64,000 bases of DNA, taken from the NCBI GenBank assembly GCA_022457155.1, contig JAJGOT010000473.1, positions 434,001-498,000 of the forward strand. Reading direction: 5' to 3'. Both the position numbers and the translations under genes were made by a program. The stretch's first letter is position 1; each line of letters opens with the position of its first letter. This document shows, piece by piece, positions 43,801 through 54,710 of this stretch. Under the pieces are notes generated by a model. That model was given only the letters and a program-made list of their open reading frames with translations, was not told the DNA's origin and made no database searches. Source of the stretch: Cladopsammia gracilis. Taxonomy: Eukaryota > Cnidaria > Anthozoa > Scleractinia > Dendrophylliidae.

Positions 43801-46800
43801 CAACAACAACAACAACAGCAATTTATTCTTTGTACAACAATACAAGAGTTGGGTGGTTTGGTTTGCCCTGCAAATAGCTGGAAAGCTAATCATGGCGGAG
43901 CAAAACAAGTACAAGAATAACACAAATTATCTAATAAAATCAAAAACCTTATACTATTACAAAGCCTTGCAGATTGCACTAAAAATAAATAAAACAGAAG
44001 TTAAGTGGTCTAATTAACACAGCGCTTACTGACGTACAGTGCGTTAAGACAAGGAGTCTCTGACTATAGCAAGTGCATCTATGTACCTACTTTATAAATA
44101 AACATGGCAATTTGAATATAGTCCTCCTCCTTTTCTAAAATATCAAATAGCAATTTGCGGAGAACTCTTTTGAAAGCATTCTTAGGAAGATCCGTCATAT
44201 AGCGTGGTGTCTTATTCCACAGCTTTACTCCGAGCCGAGAAAAATAATTGTTTAGTATTTCTAGTCTGCAACTTTTAGGTAGTTTCTTGGTGTTGCGGAT
44301 GGTGTGATCACCAAATGACGTAAAACAAAAGATTCAAAAGACACTGAACAATACCCACACCACAACACAAAGCTAACCAACAATGGCTTTCGCAACACCA
44401 AGAAACACCCAACTTTTAACATAGAACTTTGCAGACGTAGACGATCGTGTATTGCAAGGGTGAATATTAGACGTTTTCTGAAATAAATTGAACATGTTTG
44501 CTGGGGTTTATCATTACTGATATCATGCATTAAAGTTGACACGGACTGCCTCATAATAAAGAAAAGTTATTAGAAGCACGTTAGCTTCGAGAAATAAAGG
44601 AATTGCATGGTCATGCCGGTCTGCGAAGTACAACAAACCAAGTTAGGTCTTGCATGTCTGACCCCAGGCAGCGAGACCATAGGTTAAATAAGGATAAATT
44701 CGTGACTTATAGATATTCATTAGTATTGGTCGAGGTACAGAGTGGCGTAGCTTTGCAATTAGCCCAACATTTTTACTAATTTTTGTAACAATAGAATCAA
44801 TGTGGTGTTTCCAAGAGAGATTCTGATCAATAGGAACGCCCAGGTATTTTATGTAAACTTTAGACTCGAGATGAATATATAATGAACTGATAGTTACATC
44901 ATACAATTAACTTCTTTTCCCTTTTTTGCAGGTTCATTTTATGATGGAGGCATTTTGTGTTATATTAAGACGAACTCTGTCTTCTCAACATCCGTTGCAT
45001 GAAATACTCCAGTATCATTGCAGAGATGTGACCGTCCCGAACACGCTTGGAGCTCCAGCACTTGTAAACGAAGGGGCGTATATGGATCAGCTGTTTGCAT
45101 TTGGAAATAAAGGAACAGAACGACTTCTCACAGATGCATATCCATTATCCACATGGAATGTGACAGATTTTAGAAGCCAATTAAAGGTACGTTGTTGTTT
45201 CAGCTTCCTTTTCTTAATGCCAGTGTAAAAGAAGGATTGGACACGAGCATGAACTGTTCTTGCGCTTATGCTTTCGTTCTATTTGGTTATTTTTACTTGA
45301 CTCTTTGAATGGGAATGAGAATAACGAGCGATGGAACCAACTATGATTTGACCTGAAACTCTTATGATTTCTCGGCGAGTCTAATGCACTCTCCAAGAGT
45401 GCGATATACAATTATAGTCTCCTTTGCGGGGCGAGAAGGTTGTCGCCACTAAGGATCATATTCACAAGAAGTGATTTCTGAAAAACAGTGCGCTCAAATT
45501 TTCACTTAAGTCAATGGAATTCAATTCAACTAATTGAAATAAATGAACTTTGAAGCCAAAGAATTGATGAGTAAATGTTTTCAATTTGTATTTGGGTCAC
45601 TCTATTAAGTAATGCTCCACATAAGAACTACTGCAAACGTCATTGTTCTGCGCATTGGCTCTTCCACACATAGAATATCTTTGGTTTCAAGGCTTTTGCA
45701 CTCCACTGAGTTCTATTATAAACACGCAATAAGCGTTTACAAGTAAACCGCGAACATCAGATTGAAAATATTACCTCTCAACAGTTTTGATGATGGCTTT
45801 TTCCAAAGACTAGAAAAATAGAAGGCCCGTATATCTTGATGTTGTCCCGTATTGAAATTTGGTGTTTTTTTAATTTATTCAACTCAACAGAAACGTGGAG
45901 TAGATGACAAGGAGTTGCTACCATACTTCCCTTATCGAGATGATGGGGAAGAAATCTTAGTGGTTATTGAAAACATGGTGAAGGAATATGTCGACTTGTA
46001 AGTACTGACTGAATAAGCTGCAACAGGTACAACCAACTAGTCAACTGCTGGAGATTCGGACCCCATCGGAGTACTCAGCTTTAATAGTGACGGAGAGCTG
46101 CGAATAAAGCCAAATTGTTAGAACCCCAAAACGTCCTATTAGGATAAAGCCAGATCCAAAAACGTTCAGCGCCCTGGAACGTAACCCCTCCCTGTATAAA
46201 AGGGTTACGCTTTCTGCCGATTTCAAAAAAATCCTCTCATCAAAATTTTCACCTCCAAACTGAGTCAGCACAAACTTTTGTAACCCAAAAAAGTGCTCAG
46301 ATCACAAATTGTAAAACCATAGATGGCCTTCACACCTCATCATAACTACTATACCTAATTACAATCCCCCTGTCCAGGTTGAGACCGTTCATCTATTGAA
46401 TGTAATCACTAGATCGAATCTAACCGATAATATTTGCTTACGAGTTTATTATTGCTTGGAAGTATCCAATATTCTTTTATTGAAAAATCCTGTAAAGGAA
46501 GTGGCAATTAAGGTACAATGTTGTGTTTTTTATTTTAGGTATTATTTCGGCAATGACGACGTAAAGAATGACAAGGAATTTAAGAGGTTTCTTAATCAAT
46601 TGTCTCTTGATGGATCACGGTTGTTCGACGGTCGCATCGGAAGGGTAAGTATTAAGAGCCCCTTTTTGTCGCAACTTTGTTGTTTCTTTGCTTTTTTACT
46701 CGTTCAGAAGCATTTTTTTGCGCACGTGGCTATATAACCGTTGATTTATAAATTCTATATTAAAATGGACTGCCGTAACATAATCACCCATCATTTTAAC

Positions 46801-47992
46801 AGATTCAAGGCTTACCTGCAAAGGTTGAGACTAAAGAAGAACTCTGCGATATTGTGAGCCGCATCATCTCACAGCTGACTATCCAACATGCAGCAGTAAA
46901 CTATCCTCTATCAGATTATGCCGAGTTCACTCCCAACCTACCAACCAAACTGTACGATGACACGAGTCTGCAAGAAGGGGAGTTCTCTGTTTTGCGCCTG
47001 CCAAACAGGAACACTTCTGTTGTAAGTGTAAATTGCATCGTTGTGTACCTAAATGGAGTAAGATATGAACATAAATAGGCCTTTGGAATCAGCTGCTCTC
47101 AGGATAGCGTCACGTTATGAATCGGTTTAGTACCATTTTCGTAGTGAGACTATAGAAGACGCGGTATATCGAGGTGTATTTTGGCAATTTGTCCAGTCAG
47201 TGTTCGTTGAGTCAGGCAGTCAGCAGAGTCAGTAGGTTAGTCACACAGACGGTCAGTAAGCCAATCAGTTCGTAAATCGGCCAGTAAGGCAGTCATTGCG
47301 TTTGTGAGTCCGTGACTGTCCGATGAATCTTATACACTGTGCCAGTCAGTCAATCATTCAGTGAATATGTGCGTCAGTCAGTCATTGTCTAAATTATTGG
47401 TCAGTCAGTGAGCCTGTGAGACAGTCAGTCATTATGTCAGTCAGTCGGGTAGACAGTCACAAAATTGGTTTCATAAACTAAATTGATGAAGTTAATTGGT
47501 CACCATTTCGAGCGCTAGCTCTTCGTTACAATGGCCAATTAACCTTATCAACTTAGTTGATAAAAACAAATTTACCCCCACCACTCGACGCCACACTTTA
47601 GAAACTTACTCCTTCATTCACGGCCAGACAACTGATCAGCCAGTCATAGTGAGTCATTCAATCAGTTATTCTGTCAGTTATTCAGTCAGTCAGTCAGGAA
47701 GTCAACCATCATATTCAGTTACTAATAATACAAATCGTTTGGCATTGTTATTTCACAGATTGAAGCCAGCTTCAGTAACGCCCTGGCGTTATACCGTTAT
47801 GACACCTTGTTTGACTACGGCAACGAACTTCGTGACAACAAGGCTGTCATGCTCCTCAACACTTACCATGCTTACCTCATGAATGTTCTCCAGCCTCGTA
47901 TGCAAGAAATCAATGAGGAACGAAAGGAAAAAGGCGGACTGACCTATCCGTATCTTATTCCAAGATGGATACCGAATGGAATCCAGACCTAG
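37841..47992 (+). CDS. LOX gene 2: secreted lipoxygenase without FN2 modules, 668 aa
   Basis: Exons: 37841-37902, 39120-39233, 40720-41074, 41653-41794, 42402-42505, 42652-42853, 43301-43407, 44932-45186, 45891-45997, 46539-46644, 46803-47021, 47759-47992; 2007 nt in frame. Signal peptide about 1-20. Exon 2 is an extra 114-bp in-frame exon (MPQAEQNVEGRERRIFIPPP...), rich in Arg/Pro, with no counterpart found in gene 1. There is no recognisable PLAT domain. LOX motifs: QQRLAGVNPMSLKR (about 208-221), iron ligands His359, His364, His547, Asn551 and C-terminal Thr668. Gly402 is at the likely Coffa site. PYFPYRDDG and QHAAVNY resemble secreted bacterial LOXs more than the PLAT-type animal enzymes. 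The 607-bp intron 4 occupies the site where gene 1 holds its FN2 exons and contains none. Expected activity: fatty-acid dioxygenase; substrate and position unknown. Confidence 0.88.
39965..40215. repeat. ~35-bp minisatellite in intron 2 of gene 2
   Basis: Seven or so units of ACTTGAAGCTTAAGGGGAGG GGTCTTACTAAAA with small length changes. Confidence 0.85.
41497..41600. repeat. AT-only tandem repeat in intron 3 of gene 2
   Basis: Repeats of TATATTATATTATTA, about 19 bp per unit, purely A and T. Confidence 0.9.
43797..44906 (-). mobile_element. 5'-truncated CR1/L2-like LINE with reverse-transcriptase C-terminus
   Basis: In intron 7 of gene 2, opposite strand. The 44643-44906 frame reads YIKYLGVPIDQNLSWKHHID...YPYLTYGLAAWG, the conserved region after the RT catalytic core of non-LTR elements. 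Further down, broken frames (RLEILNNYFSRLGVKLWN and beyond) continue to a 3' end with a TTG tail, seen on the plus strand as (CAA)n at 43801. It cannot move by itself. Confidence 0.8.
47190..47460. repeat. Degenerate CAGT tetranucleotide repeat in the last intron of gene 2
   Basis: Many CAGTCAGT blocks with interruptions; a second smaller block lies at about 47650-47705. Confidence 0.8.
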
Positions 47993-48380
47993 TTCACCAT
48001 TTGCGACGTGATGTCAAGTCACCGCATGCGATATGATCCATATAAACCAAGTTGTTGTATGTTAAAGTACCGCAAAGTGTATTATACGCGTGTAATGTTT
48101 GTTAGAAAAAAATAATAGTTAAGTGTTTCAAGTTTCATAAGTATCCAGAAGCGTGAATCTTAGCGAGGTTTACTTTAGCAAAACGGTTACTATAGCTTCT
48201 TCTTGTTCAGCATTGTATGTAAGCTAACTGTAAGTGCAAAGAAGCATTGTACAAGTATAAATTTTGTCAGACTAATTACGGTCCATTGTTCGCTAGTGAG
48301 GTTTCATTTAGCTGTTTATACTCATCAGTTTGCTCTGAAAGAGATTAAACCTTTTTCGTGTAGAAATGTTTGCTTGAGTT

Positions 48381-48386
48381 AATAAA
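48381..48386 (+). terminator. Probable poly(A) signal of LOX gene 2
   Basis: AATAAA about 390 bp after the stop. Nearer A-rich motifs (AATAATA at 48110) are not canonical. The choice is uncertain. Confidence 0.4.
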
Positions 48387-48399
48387 ACCGGCCTTCAGT

Positions 48400-50140
48400 G
48401 CTATCGAACACCAACGAAATGATCTCTGGTTCATGGTGAGATCAGAAAGAAGCCTTCCAAGGCGATGAAATGAACCGTTCACAAATTGATTGCACTGTAT
48501 ATTGTTTTGGAAGTTTTCAAAAGAAAAAAATATGTTTGTAAAGTAAGCAGATTTTTAACAGGATTTTTGTCTGAAATATTAACAGAATATCCATAGAAGT
48601 AGCAAAAAAGGAGTTTCTATTTACCTTTCGTCCTTTCAGAACGCGTTTTCGATAATAGAAACCTTACACTGTTTGCAGTCCCCCTTTTTAACCCGTGAAT
48701 ACGCGAAGCGTAATAAACGGATTATCGCTTACAGTCCACATTTTCTCTTAAACCCTTGCACTACCACAGTTATGGAGACATGTATTATAGTTCTAACTTT
48801 CTTAAGTCTGTCGACGAAATCCTATGGTGTGACCATTGAAATGAAACCTCTTCGGCCATTTTTTTGCTTTTTTTCTTAACTTTGATCTTTGGTTAAAACT
48901 AAGGTCCGTCCAGTAGTTATCCCCGGGAACGCGTTCAAAAAGGTGGCGGTATGTCGAGAAGGAAAAGAAAGAGAAAAAGAGGACTGTGGACTCCTCTCTT
49001 CCTGCGCGCCGCTCCCTCGTCTCGTACCGTTTTCTCGCCCCATGCTTTTATCGAGAAAAAAATTATCTCGAGAAAGAAACACACAACAAATAGTCTACAG
49101 AAACCTGAACATGATTCTCACCAGGGATGCATTGTTTGCAGACGAGTGCTTCCACCACTGTGCCAACCACACTGCCCAAGATACGACGATCGCTCCCATC
49201 ACTTTTATATGGGTGATGTCTGTCTGTCTGTCTCTACCTCCCCCCCCCCCCCCCGGGGGGTAATAGCATGGAGGGGGGCCAAAGTGAAAAAGATATTTAC
49301 CCTTAGAGCATTATTCTTTTTGCAAGATAAGGTTAAACTCCTCTCCTAGATTCGTCACTGGATAGTGGTCAGTTTATCAGCCTAGTTGCTCGTTACAAAG
49401 TTCGGCCGCGTTAAGTTTATTTTAGAATACCACGAAACGAAAAAAGCATAAACAGAAAAAAAATAGCTTATGGACATTCACAGTCTGTTTGACCACAAAA
49501 AAAAAAAAAAAAAAAAAAAATAGGGTAACAAGTTTCAAAATGTGCGAAAAAAAATGAAACGAGATCACAGATGCTTTCAGTCATCAATAAACGTGTTCCA
49601 CGAAATATAGAACATTTATGTGTATATTACACTACAACCACTATATCTTAGGTCACTTAGGTTGTGTTTTTTGGGAGAATCCGACATTGGATTTGTGATC
49701 TCAGACCAAAAAAAACCCGAAAAATTCGAAAACAGATCATTTAACGTAAAAAACGGTGGTATGCAAACGAACCTATTTTGTCTTGTGTTTATCAGTCTGC
49801 TCGACAAATAGTTTTCAAGTTTCCGGTTTCTTTGTCGCCACTGTTTTCCCTTCATAAGACGGAGTCAAGACAAAACACTCAGTTTGAGACTGACTTCCAC
49901 TCGATCGGAGGCGATTTGCGTCCTAAAAATCCATCCGAACGGCGATTTTTTCAGCCACAGTTAAATAACTATTTTCCTTCCACTATTCTAAACATCACTT
50001 TTTTCACTTTTTTTAACATCATCGTATATTACGCTGAAAATGAGCATTTTCTGCCACCGATTCCAAGATCCGGAATTGCGGCCAAATGTTTTCAAGTAGA
50101 CCGGAAGTAAGCCTGGTCCGCGCATGCGAATCCGTGACCC
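48400..50140. other. Intergenic region after gene 2; no gene
   Basis: Contains CGTGAATACGCGAAGCGT at 48697, a repeat end also seen at 10220 and 53940, a C-run followed by a G-run at 49235-49262, and a poly-A run at 49497-49520. Overlapping frames around 48890-49350 give Arg/Lys- and Pro-rich products in more than one register and no recognisable domain. Confidence 0.5.
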
Positions 50141-50144
50141 TTTA

Positions 50145-50817
50145 AATGTGGAAGAAGAGTTCTGTACCTTTTCCTTGTTACGATACAATTTGTTGTTCAT
50201 GTTACTGTGTAAACCTGTGACGAATTCAATATTGTTTAGATGATTTAAGGGGGCATTTGTCTTCTGGGATTTCGCCTGTAACAACTTTATGCTATGTTCT
50301 TTTTTCAGACGTAATGTTATTTATTACAATAATTTCGTCTTGTGACAATCTCAATAAACAAACAAACGATAAAGGGCAATTTTTTTGCGTTTTCTTCAGG
50401 TATTATAAAGACGATAAGGCTGTCAAGAAATACGGGGAACTTCAGGCGTTCCTCAATGAACTGTCGCTTAACGGAACTGGAGAGAACGGTGGCATTGGAA
50501 GGGTTTCCGATTGACTGGCACTAGTGACGCATGAGCATAATACGTCTTCGTGTTCCATGCTGTCGCCGCCATGTCGGATTGATCGAATCCGCTAATCTCT
50601 ATAGTCTATAGATCGATCTCGTTAGCAACAGCGTTGTACTTGAGAACCACCCACCCCCTTAAATTCTGCATGGCAGGGTGTAATTTCATCACTTTTCATT
50701 TTAAATAGATTAAAGAGTACCCTGCAAGCATCGATTCTGAAGAAGAACTTTATGATATTGTGAGCCGCATCATCGCACATCTGAGTGTCCAACACGCCGC
50801 AGTCAACTACGAATTAG
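50145..50817 (+). pseudogene. LOX pseudogene: copies of exons 10 and 11
   Basis: 50145-50399 matches 15640-16158 in part. The exon-10 copy is 50400-50502 (reading YYKDDKAVKKYGELQAFLNE...), but its donor has become GTTTCC. The exon-11 copy is 50709-50817, with SVQHAAVNYELV, then breaks off and is fused to the 3' flank of the gene (matching 21880). The second half of exon 11 and all of exon 12 are deleted, so the Asn ligand is kept but the C-terminal iron ligand is gone. The large TIR element of gene 1's intron is absent. Confidence 0.8.
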
Positions 50818-50989
50818 TGTATGGCCAGTACGCATGGGCAGTTCCTTCCGTGGCTACAACTGCCGGGTGATATGGAGATGTGTTATGTGACCATTGCTTT
50901 CATATGGTTTATTTATTCTACCGTGGTATCCAATCCTAGCACTGTTGAAAATAATACCTTAGACGGTGTCCAAATGCGCCCATTAAATT

Positions 50990-51122
50990 GTGTTCTCTGC
51001 AATCGCAATCGCAACGATCGCAACGGTTGGTTTCCATATGATCGCAAGGGTCGCAAGAATCGCAGAGATCTTCGATCGTAACGATCGCTGCGATCGTTGC
51101 GATTATATGGAAACCAGGCTTT
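50990..51122. mobile_element. GATCGCAA MITE, short copy
   Basis: Ends TTGGTTTCCATATGATCGCA and TTGCGATTATATGGAAACCA; the interior is GATCGTAACGATCGC-type. Same family as 6215-6465 and 62226-62632. Confidence 0.7.
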
Positions 51123-51140
51123 AGCAACCAAAAAATAGCT

Positions 51141-51193
51141 AGACCTCCCTCTGAGTTATAGGGCAATTTGCCCTATATCTCAGAGGGAGGTCT
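51141..51193. repeat. 53-bp hairpin
   Basis: AGACCTCCCTCTGAGTTATA GGGCAA / TTGCCCTATATCTCAGAGGG AGGTCT: a 26-bp inverted repeat with one or two mismatches and almost no loop. Confidence 0.85.
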
Positions 51194-51239
51194 TGGTACT
51201 TCCAGCATGCCAATGTAATCAAATCCCTTCTGAACACTA

Positions 51240-51960
51240 TTTCTGTTCCAGGTAAAGCGTGAACGTTTGCACCAAGGCGTTATAATCTTTAGGCGTGAAA
51301 ATTCATTTCATGCACGTTTTTAATTATCTTTATGAGGGTTTTAGAGATCTTGCTGCGGTTTGACAGGAAATTGCTTGTGAGATGTAGCTTTGAAACAAAA
51401 ACTCTTTATGGTTTTTATGAAGTATCTTCATGATGGGCACAATAAATTTAATGCCGAAGGGTCCTGGCATTAGAAACAGCACAATAACAGAAAAAGTCCG
51501 CCGCTTAGATATCTGTAAACAAGAAATTTAGATTTTCGTTGGTTTTGTACGACTGAATATTAAACAGTGCGGACGAGTATGAAAGTCAACCCTGTCCGGA
51601 AATTTTCACGTTGTATTCAAGCTAAGCGAAATGTAGCGATTCGGTAATTATCATTGTAGTCGCAACATTCAGAAGTAGCTCAGAACGGAAACACCGCAAC
51701 CTTGGTACAAATATAAACATCGTTTTGCGGTAAACAAGACAACCATGTCGGCGTTCTATAATTATTTAACTTGAAGTTCTGTGTAACACGTAGTTCGTAT
51801 TAAAGACGGCCATTGCTAAATGTGGATTTCCTCTGTTCACCTGTCTGTTACGGCTCACACAAAGAAAATAGGAAGCGAAATTATTGTTGACAGCATTTTT
51901 GGGATAACAGCTGTAATAATTTTATTGTAATGCTTGCTTTGTTGCACACAAAAAATACTC
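51240..51960. other. Spacer without recognisable content
   Basis: About 700 bp with no long frame, no strong repeat and no match elsewhere in the window. Confidence 0.4.
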
Positions 51961-52395
51961 CAACCTGGATGAACCAGAGAGAATATATAACAATTTGCCT
52001 AGATTTTACGTGCGTCTGAAAATATTGATTAATGTTATATATATTTCCTTTGAGCGCTCAGGCATACGGCGATGCCAGGACTCAAACCTGGGTGAACCAG
52101 AGATGATATGTAACATTTGCCTAGATTTCACGAGCGTCTCAAAATATTGATTAATGTTATATATATCCCTTGAGCGCTCAGGCATACCGGGCGATGCCAG
52201 GACTCAAACCTGGGTGAACCAGAGAGGATATATAACATTTGCCTAGATTTCACGTGCGTCTCAAAATATTGATTAATGTTATACATCCCTTGAGCGCTCA
52301 GGCATACGGCGATGCCAGGACTCAAACCTAGGTGAACCAGAGAGGATATATAACATTTGCCTAGATTTCATGTGCGTCTCAAAATATTGGTCGTT
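51961..52395. repeat. ~120-bp tandem repeat carrying a tRNA T-arm-like hairpin
   Basis: Three full units and one partial unit of GAGCGCTCAGGCATACGGCG ATGCCAGGACTCAAACCTGG and following sequence. On the minus strand CCAGG-TTTGAGT-CCTGG forms a T-arm-like stem-loop with a B-box-like GGTTTGAGTCC. Only the 3' half of a tRNA-like fold is present. Confidence 0.75.
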
Positions 52396-53134
52396 TAATA
52401 TCCAAAATTAATTTTCACCATTTTCCTGGGTGACACAGAATGGATATAGAACGTTACCTGAATGGCGAATTAAGCCGAGCAACATCCAGATCGTCCTTGT
52501 AAACTCTCCGATCAAAAAATCCGCCCCTGGTTTACGCTGCAAGCTGAACCGTGGTAGAAACGCCGCATATCTTCGAATTTAGAACAAACCATAGGCAGCT
52601 CAAATCGTCGAATGTAATAGACATCCATCGATGCACTCGCGGGAAGGATGACCCAATTTTCCCGCTTTTCTCATATAATTTTTTTATTGAAATCCAACCT
52701 CCTAAAATGTCAAAAAGCAATCGAACCCCTCAAAAATGACAGGCTGACCTCCACACGAGTTTGTACAGCATCTGATAACGTACAAGTAGTAATTGTCAAA
52801 CGCTGCAGCTATCCGGAAACCGCAAATCATATACGATGACGGCTGCTAAGCAGGCCTATGATGTCACTTCATAGCAACCAGACCTTACGTTTTTTATAAC
52901 TTCCGGATCAATGTACTCTGGCTCATTATGAAGATCTTCCGGTTCCAACTGGAGGATCCACATTAAACATTTTAAAGAAATCGCTGGAAGCATATACCAT
53001 ATTTCAGAGCGACTTGTTAGAAGGAATTTTCAGAAGAATGTGTTCGTTCGTTTTTTCCAGATCGGGCGGTTTGAACTTGCAACAGTTTCGTTCAGCTTCG
53101 CCAGAGAACAAAAGGAATCCTCCAGCTATGACAC

Positions 53135-53468
53135 GGTCAAGCCCACCCAAATCATACCGTCCAGAAGGACGTCGGACACCTTATTGAGACTTATATAACG
53201 GTGTAACTGGTTAGCTTTCAGTTGAGGTTGGGGGTAGCAGTTCATATAGTTAAATTTAGGACTAAGCAACCCGAGGTATAGAGATATGGTAGGCTATGTA
53301 AGCCTAAGCCTAGCTGAGGCCACGGGTTCAATCCTAAGTGGAGATTTTAGATTTTCTTTTTTACACTAAAAAAATGATTGAAAATAAAATTCTAAGTGTC
53401 GACATTACGTTATATAAGTCTCAATAAGGTGCCCGACGTCCTTCTGGACGGTATGATTTGACACAACC
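53135..53468. mobile_element. 334-bp TIR element with tRNA-like core, copy 1
   Basis: 9-bp duplication CTATGACAC (53126-53134, 53469-53477); the gene 1 flank has the single copy. Long inverted ends around AAATCATACCGTCCAGAAGG ACGTCGG, then the shared inner part CCTTATTGAGACTTATATAA CG. The core contains GGTTCAATCCT, a B-box-like sequence. A 9-bp duplication fits Mutator-like elements. Confidence 0.7.
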
Positions 53469-53554
53469 CTATGACACACGGCAATATTTTTTGCGCCTCA
53501 ACCTTGTTTCCAGGGCCTTCTCCGCTTTCAAGATGGCGGGCTGCGATTTTAAAA

Positions 53555-53917
53555 GGTGGTGACTAGAATGGATACTCCAAAATCAGGTTGGACCACCCCG
53601 GACGCCTTATTTAGACTTATATAACGGAGTAACTGGTTAGCTTTCAGTTGAAGTTGGGGTCAGCAGTTTATATATATAGTTCAATTTAGAACTAAGCAAC
53701 CCCAGAAGCTAGGTGGTACAGTGGTACGGTAGGCTATGTAATCCTAATCCTAGCTGAGGTCACAGGTTCAATCCTGAGTGGGGATTTTAGATTTTTTTTT
53801 TTATATTTAAAAAATTTTTGAAAATAAATTCTAAGTGTCGACATTACGTTATATAATTCTCAATAAGTATCCGAGGTGGTCCAACCTGATTTTGGAGTAT
53901 CCATTCTAGTCACGACC
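53555..53917. mobile_element. 363-bp TIR element with tRNA-like core, copy 2
   Basis: 10-bp duplication GATTTTAAAA (53545-53554, 53918-53927), single in the gene 1 flank. The outer arms GTGACTAGAATGGATACTCC AAAATCAGG are unrelated to those of copy 1, but the inner arm and core are the same. The core has an A-box-like TGGTACAGTGG (about 53712) and B-box-like GGTTCAATCC about 55 bp later, then a T-run: a tRNA-derived pol III unit. Confidence 0.7.
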
Positions 53918-54182
53918 GATTTTAAAAGTGGATATCTCGTGAATACGCGAAGAGTTCAACGAGATATAGTATCCGGGGACAGTTATGCAAATTTTTACTC
54001 GGGAATCACTCGGATGGAAACATTTTTTTTTTGTAATTCCGCAGTGTATTACGTCATTCAGTTGTCTCGTTTCAGACAATGCATAACTCACCAGTGTATT
54101 ACGTCATCCAGCTGTCTCGTTTCAGACAATGCATAATTCCTCAGTGTATTACGTCATCCAAATGTCTCGTTTCAAACATTGA

Positions 54183-54574
54183 ATACCGTATTTTCACGAA
54201 TTATAGTCCTCCTTCGATTAATCGCCACCTTCGAATAATCGCCGCCATTTGGTGATCAGGAAATATTTTCAATAATCGCCTCCCTCAAATAATCACTCCC
54301 CATCTCGTCCCCTTTCTTGCACATCCTCCCAGTCAAGTTAAAGATTCACTTATTGAATAAGAAACAATAGTTACAATTACAGAAAAGTTACAGAAGCTCA
54401 GGTGTCATAGTTTTGATGTTCGTGTATTTATCTCTTTCCTTTATTTCTTGGAGCTATCTAATTAGCACATTACCACGTTAGTACTTTCAGCGAGCAATAT
54501 TTGAAATAATCGCCCCCTTTTGGAGTGAAAATAATAATAATCGCCCCCGGCTCTTATTCGAGGAAATACGGTAT
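54183..54574. mobile_element. TIR element (TACCGTATTTTCTCGAATAA family)
   Basis: Ends TACCGTATTTTCACGAATTATAG and TTATTCGAGGAAATACGGTA, interior rich in AATAATCGCC. A truncated relative lies at 22627-22960. Confidence 0.6.
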
Positions 54575-54667
54575 TTATGCCACGCTAAGATGTTTTCTTA
54601 TTTGTAAACTGAATACTCTTATTGTTATGATTATTCATATAGAGGTTTGCGCTATATAAATGTAAAA

Positions 54668-54706
<39 letters not shown>

Positions 54707-54710
54707 TATT

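Larger units (their letters stand above)
52926..54574. other. Diverged copy of the gene 1 3' flank
   Basis: Matches 22050-22960 in order, apart from the two TIR elements at 53135 and 53555. It confirms that the pseudogene and its flank came from the same duplicated unit as gene 1. Confidence 0.65.

Noticed and set aside
48889..49349. 124-aa and 132-aa overlapping frames with basic and Pro-rich parts
   Set aside because: Two registers of the same stretch, ending in a poly-C/poly-G run; no domain and no splice or promoter support.
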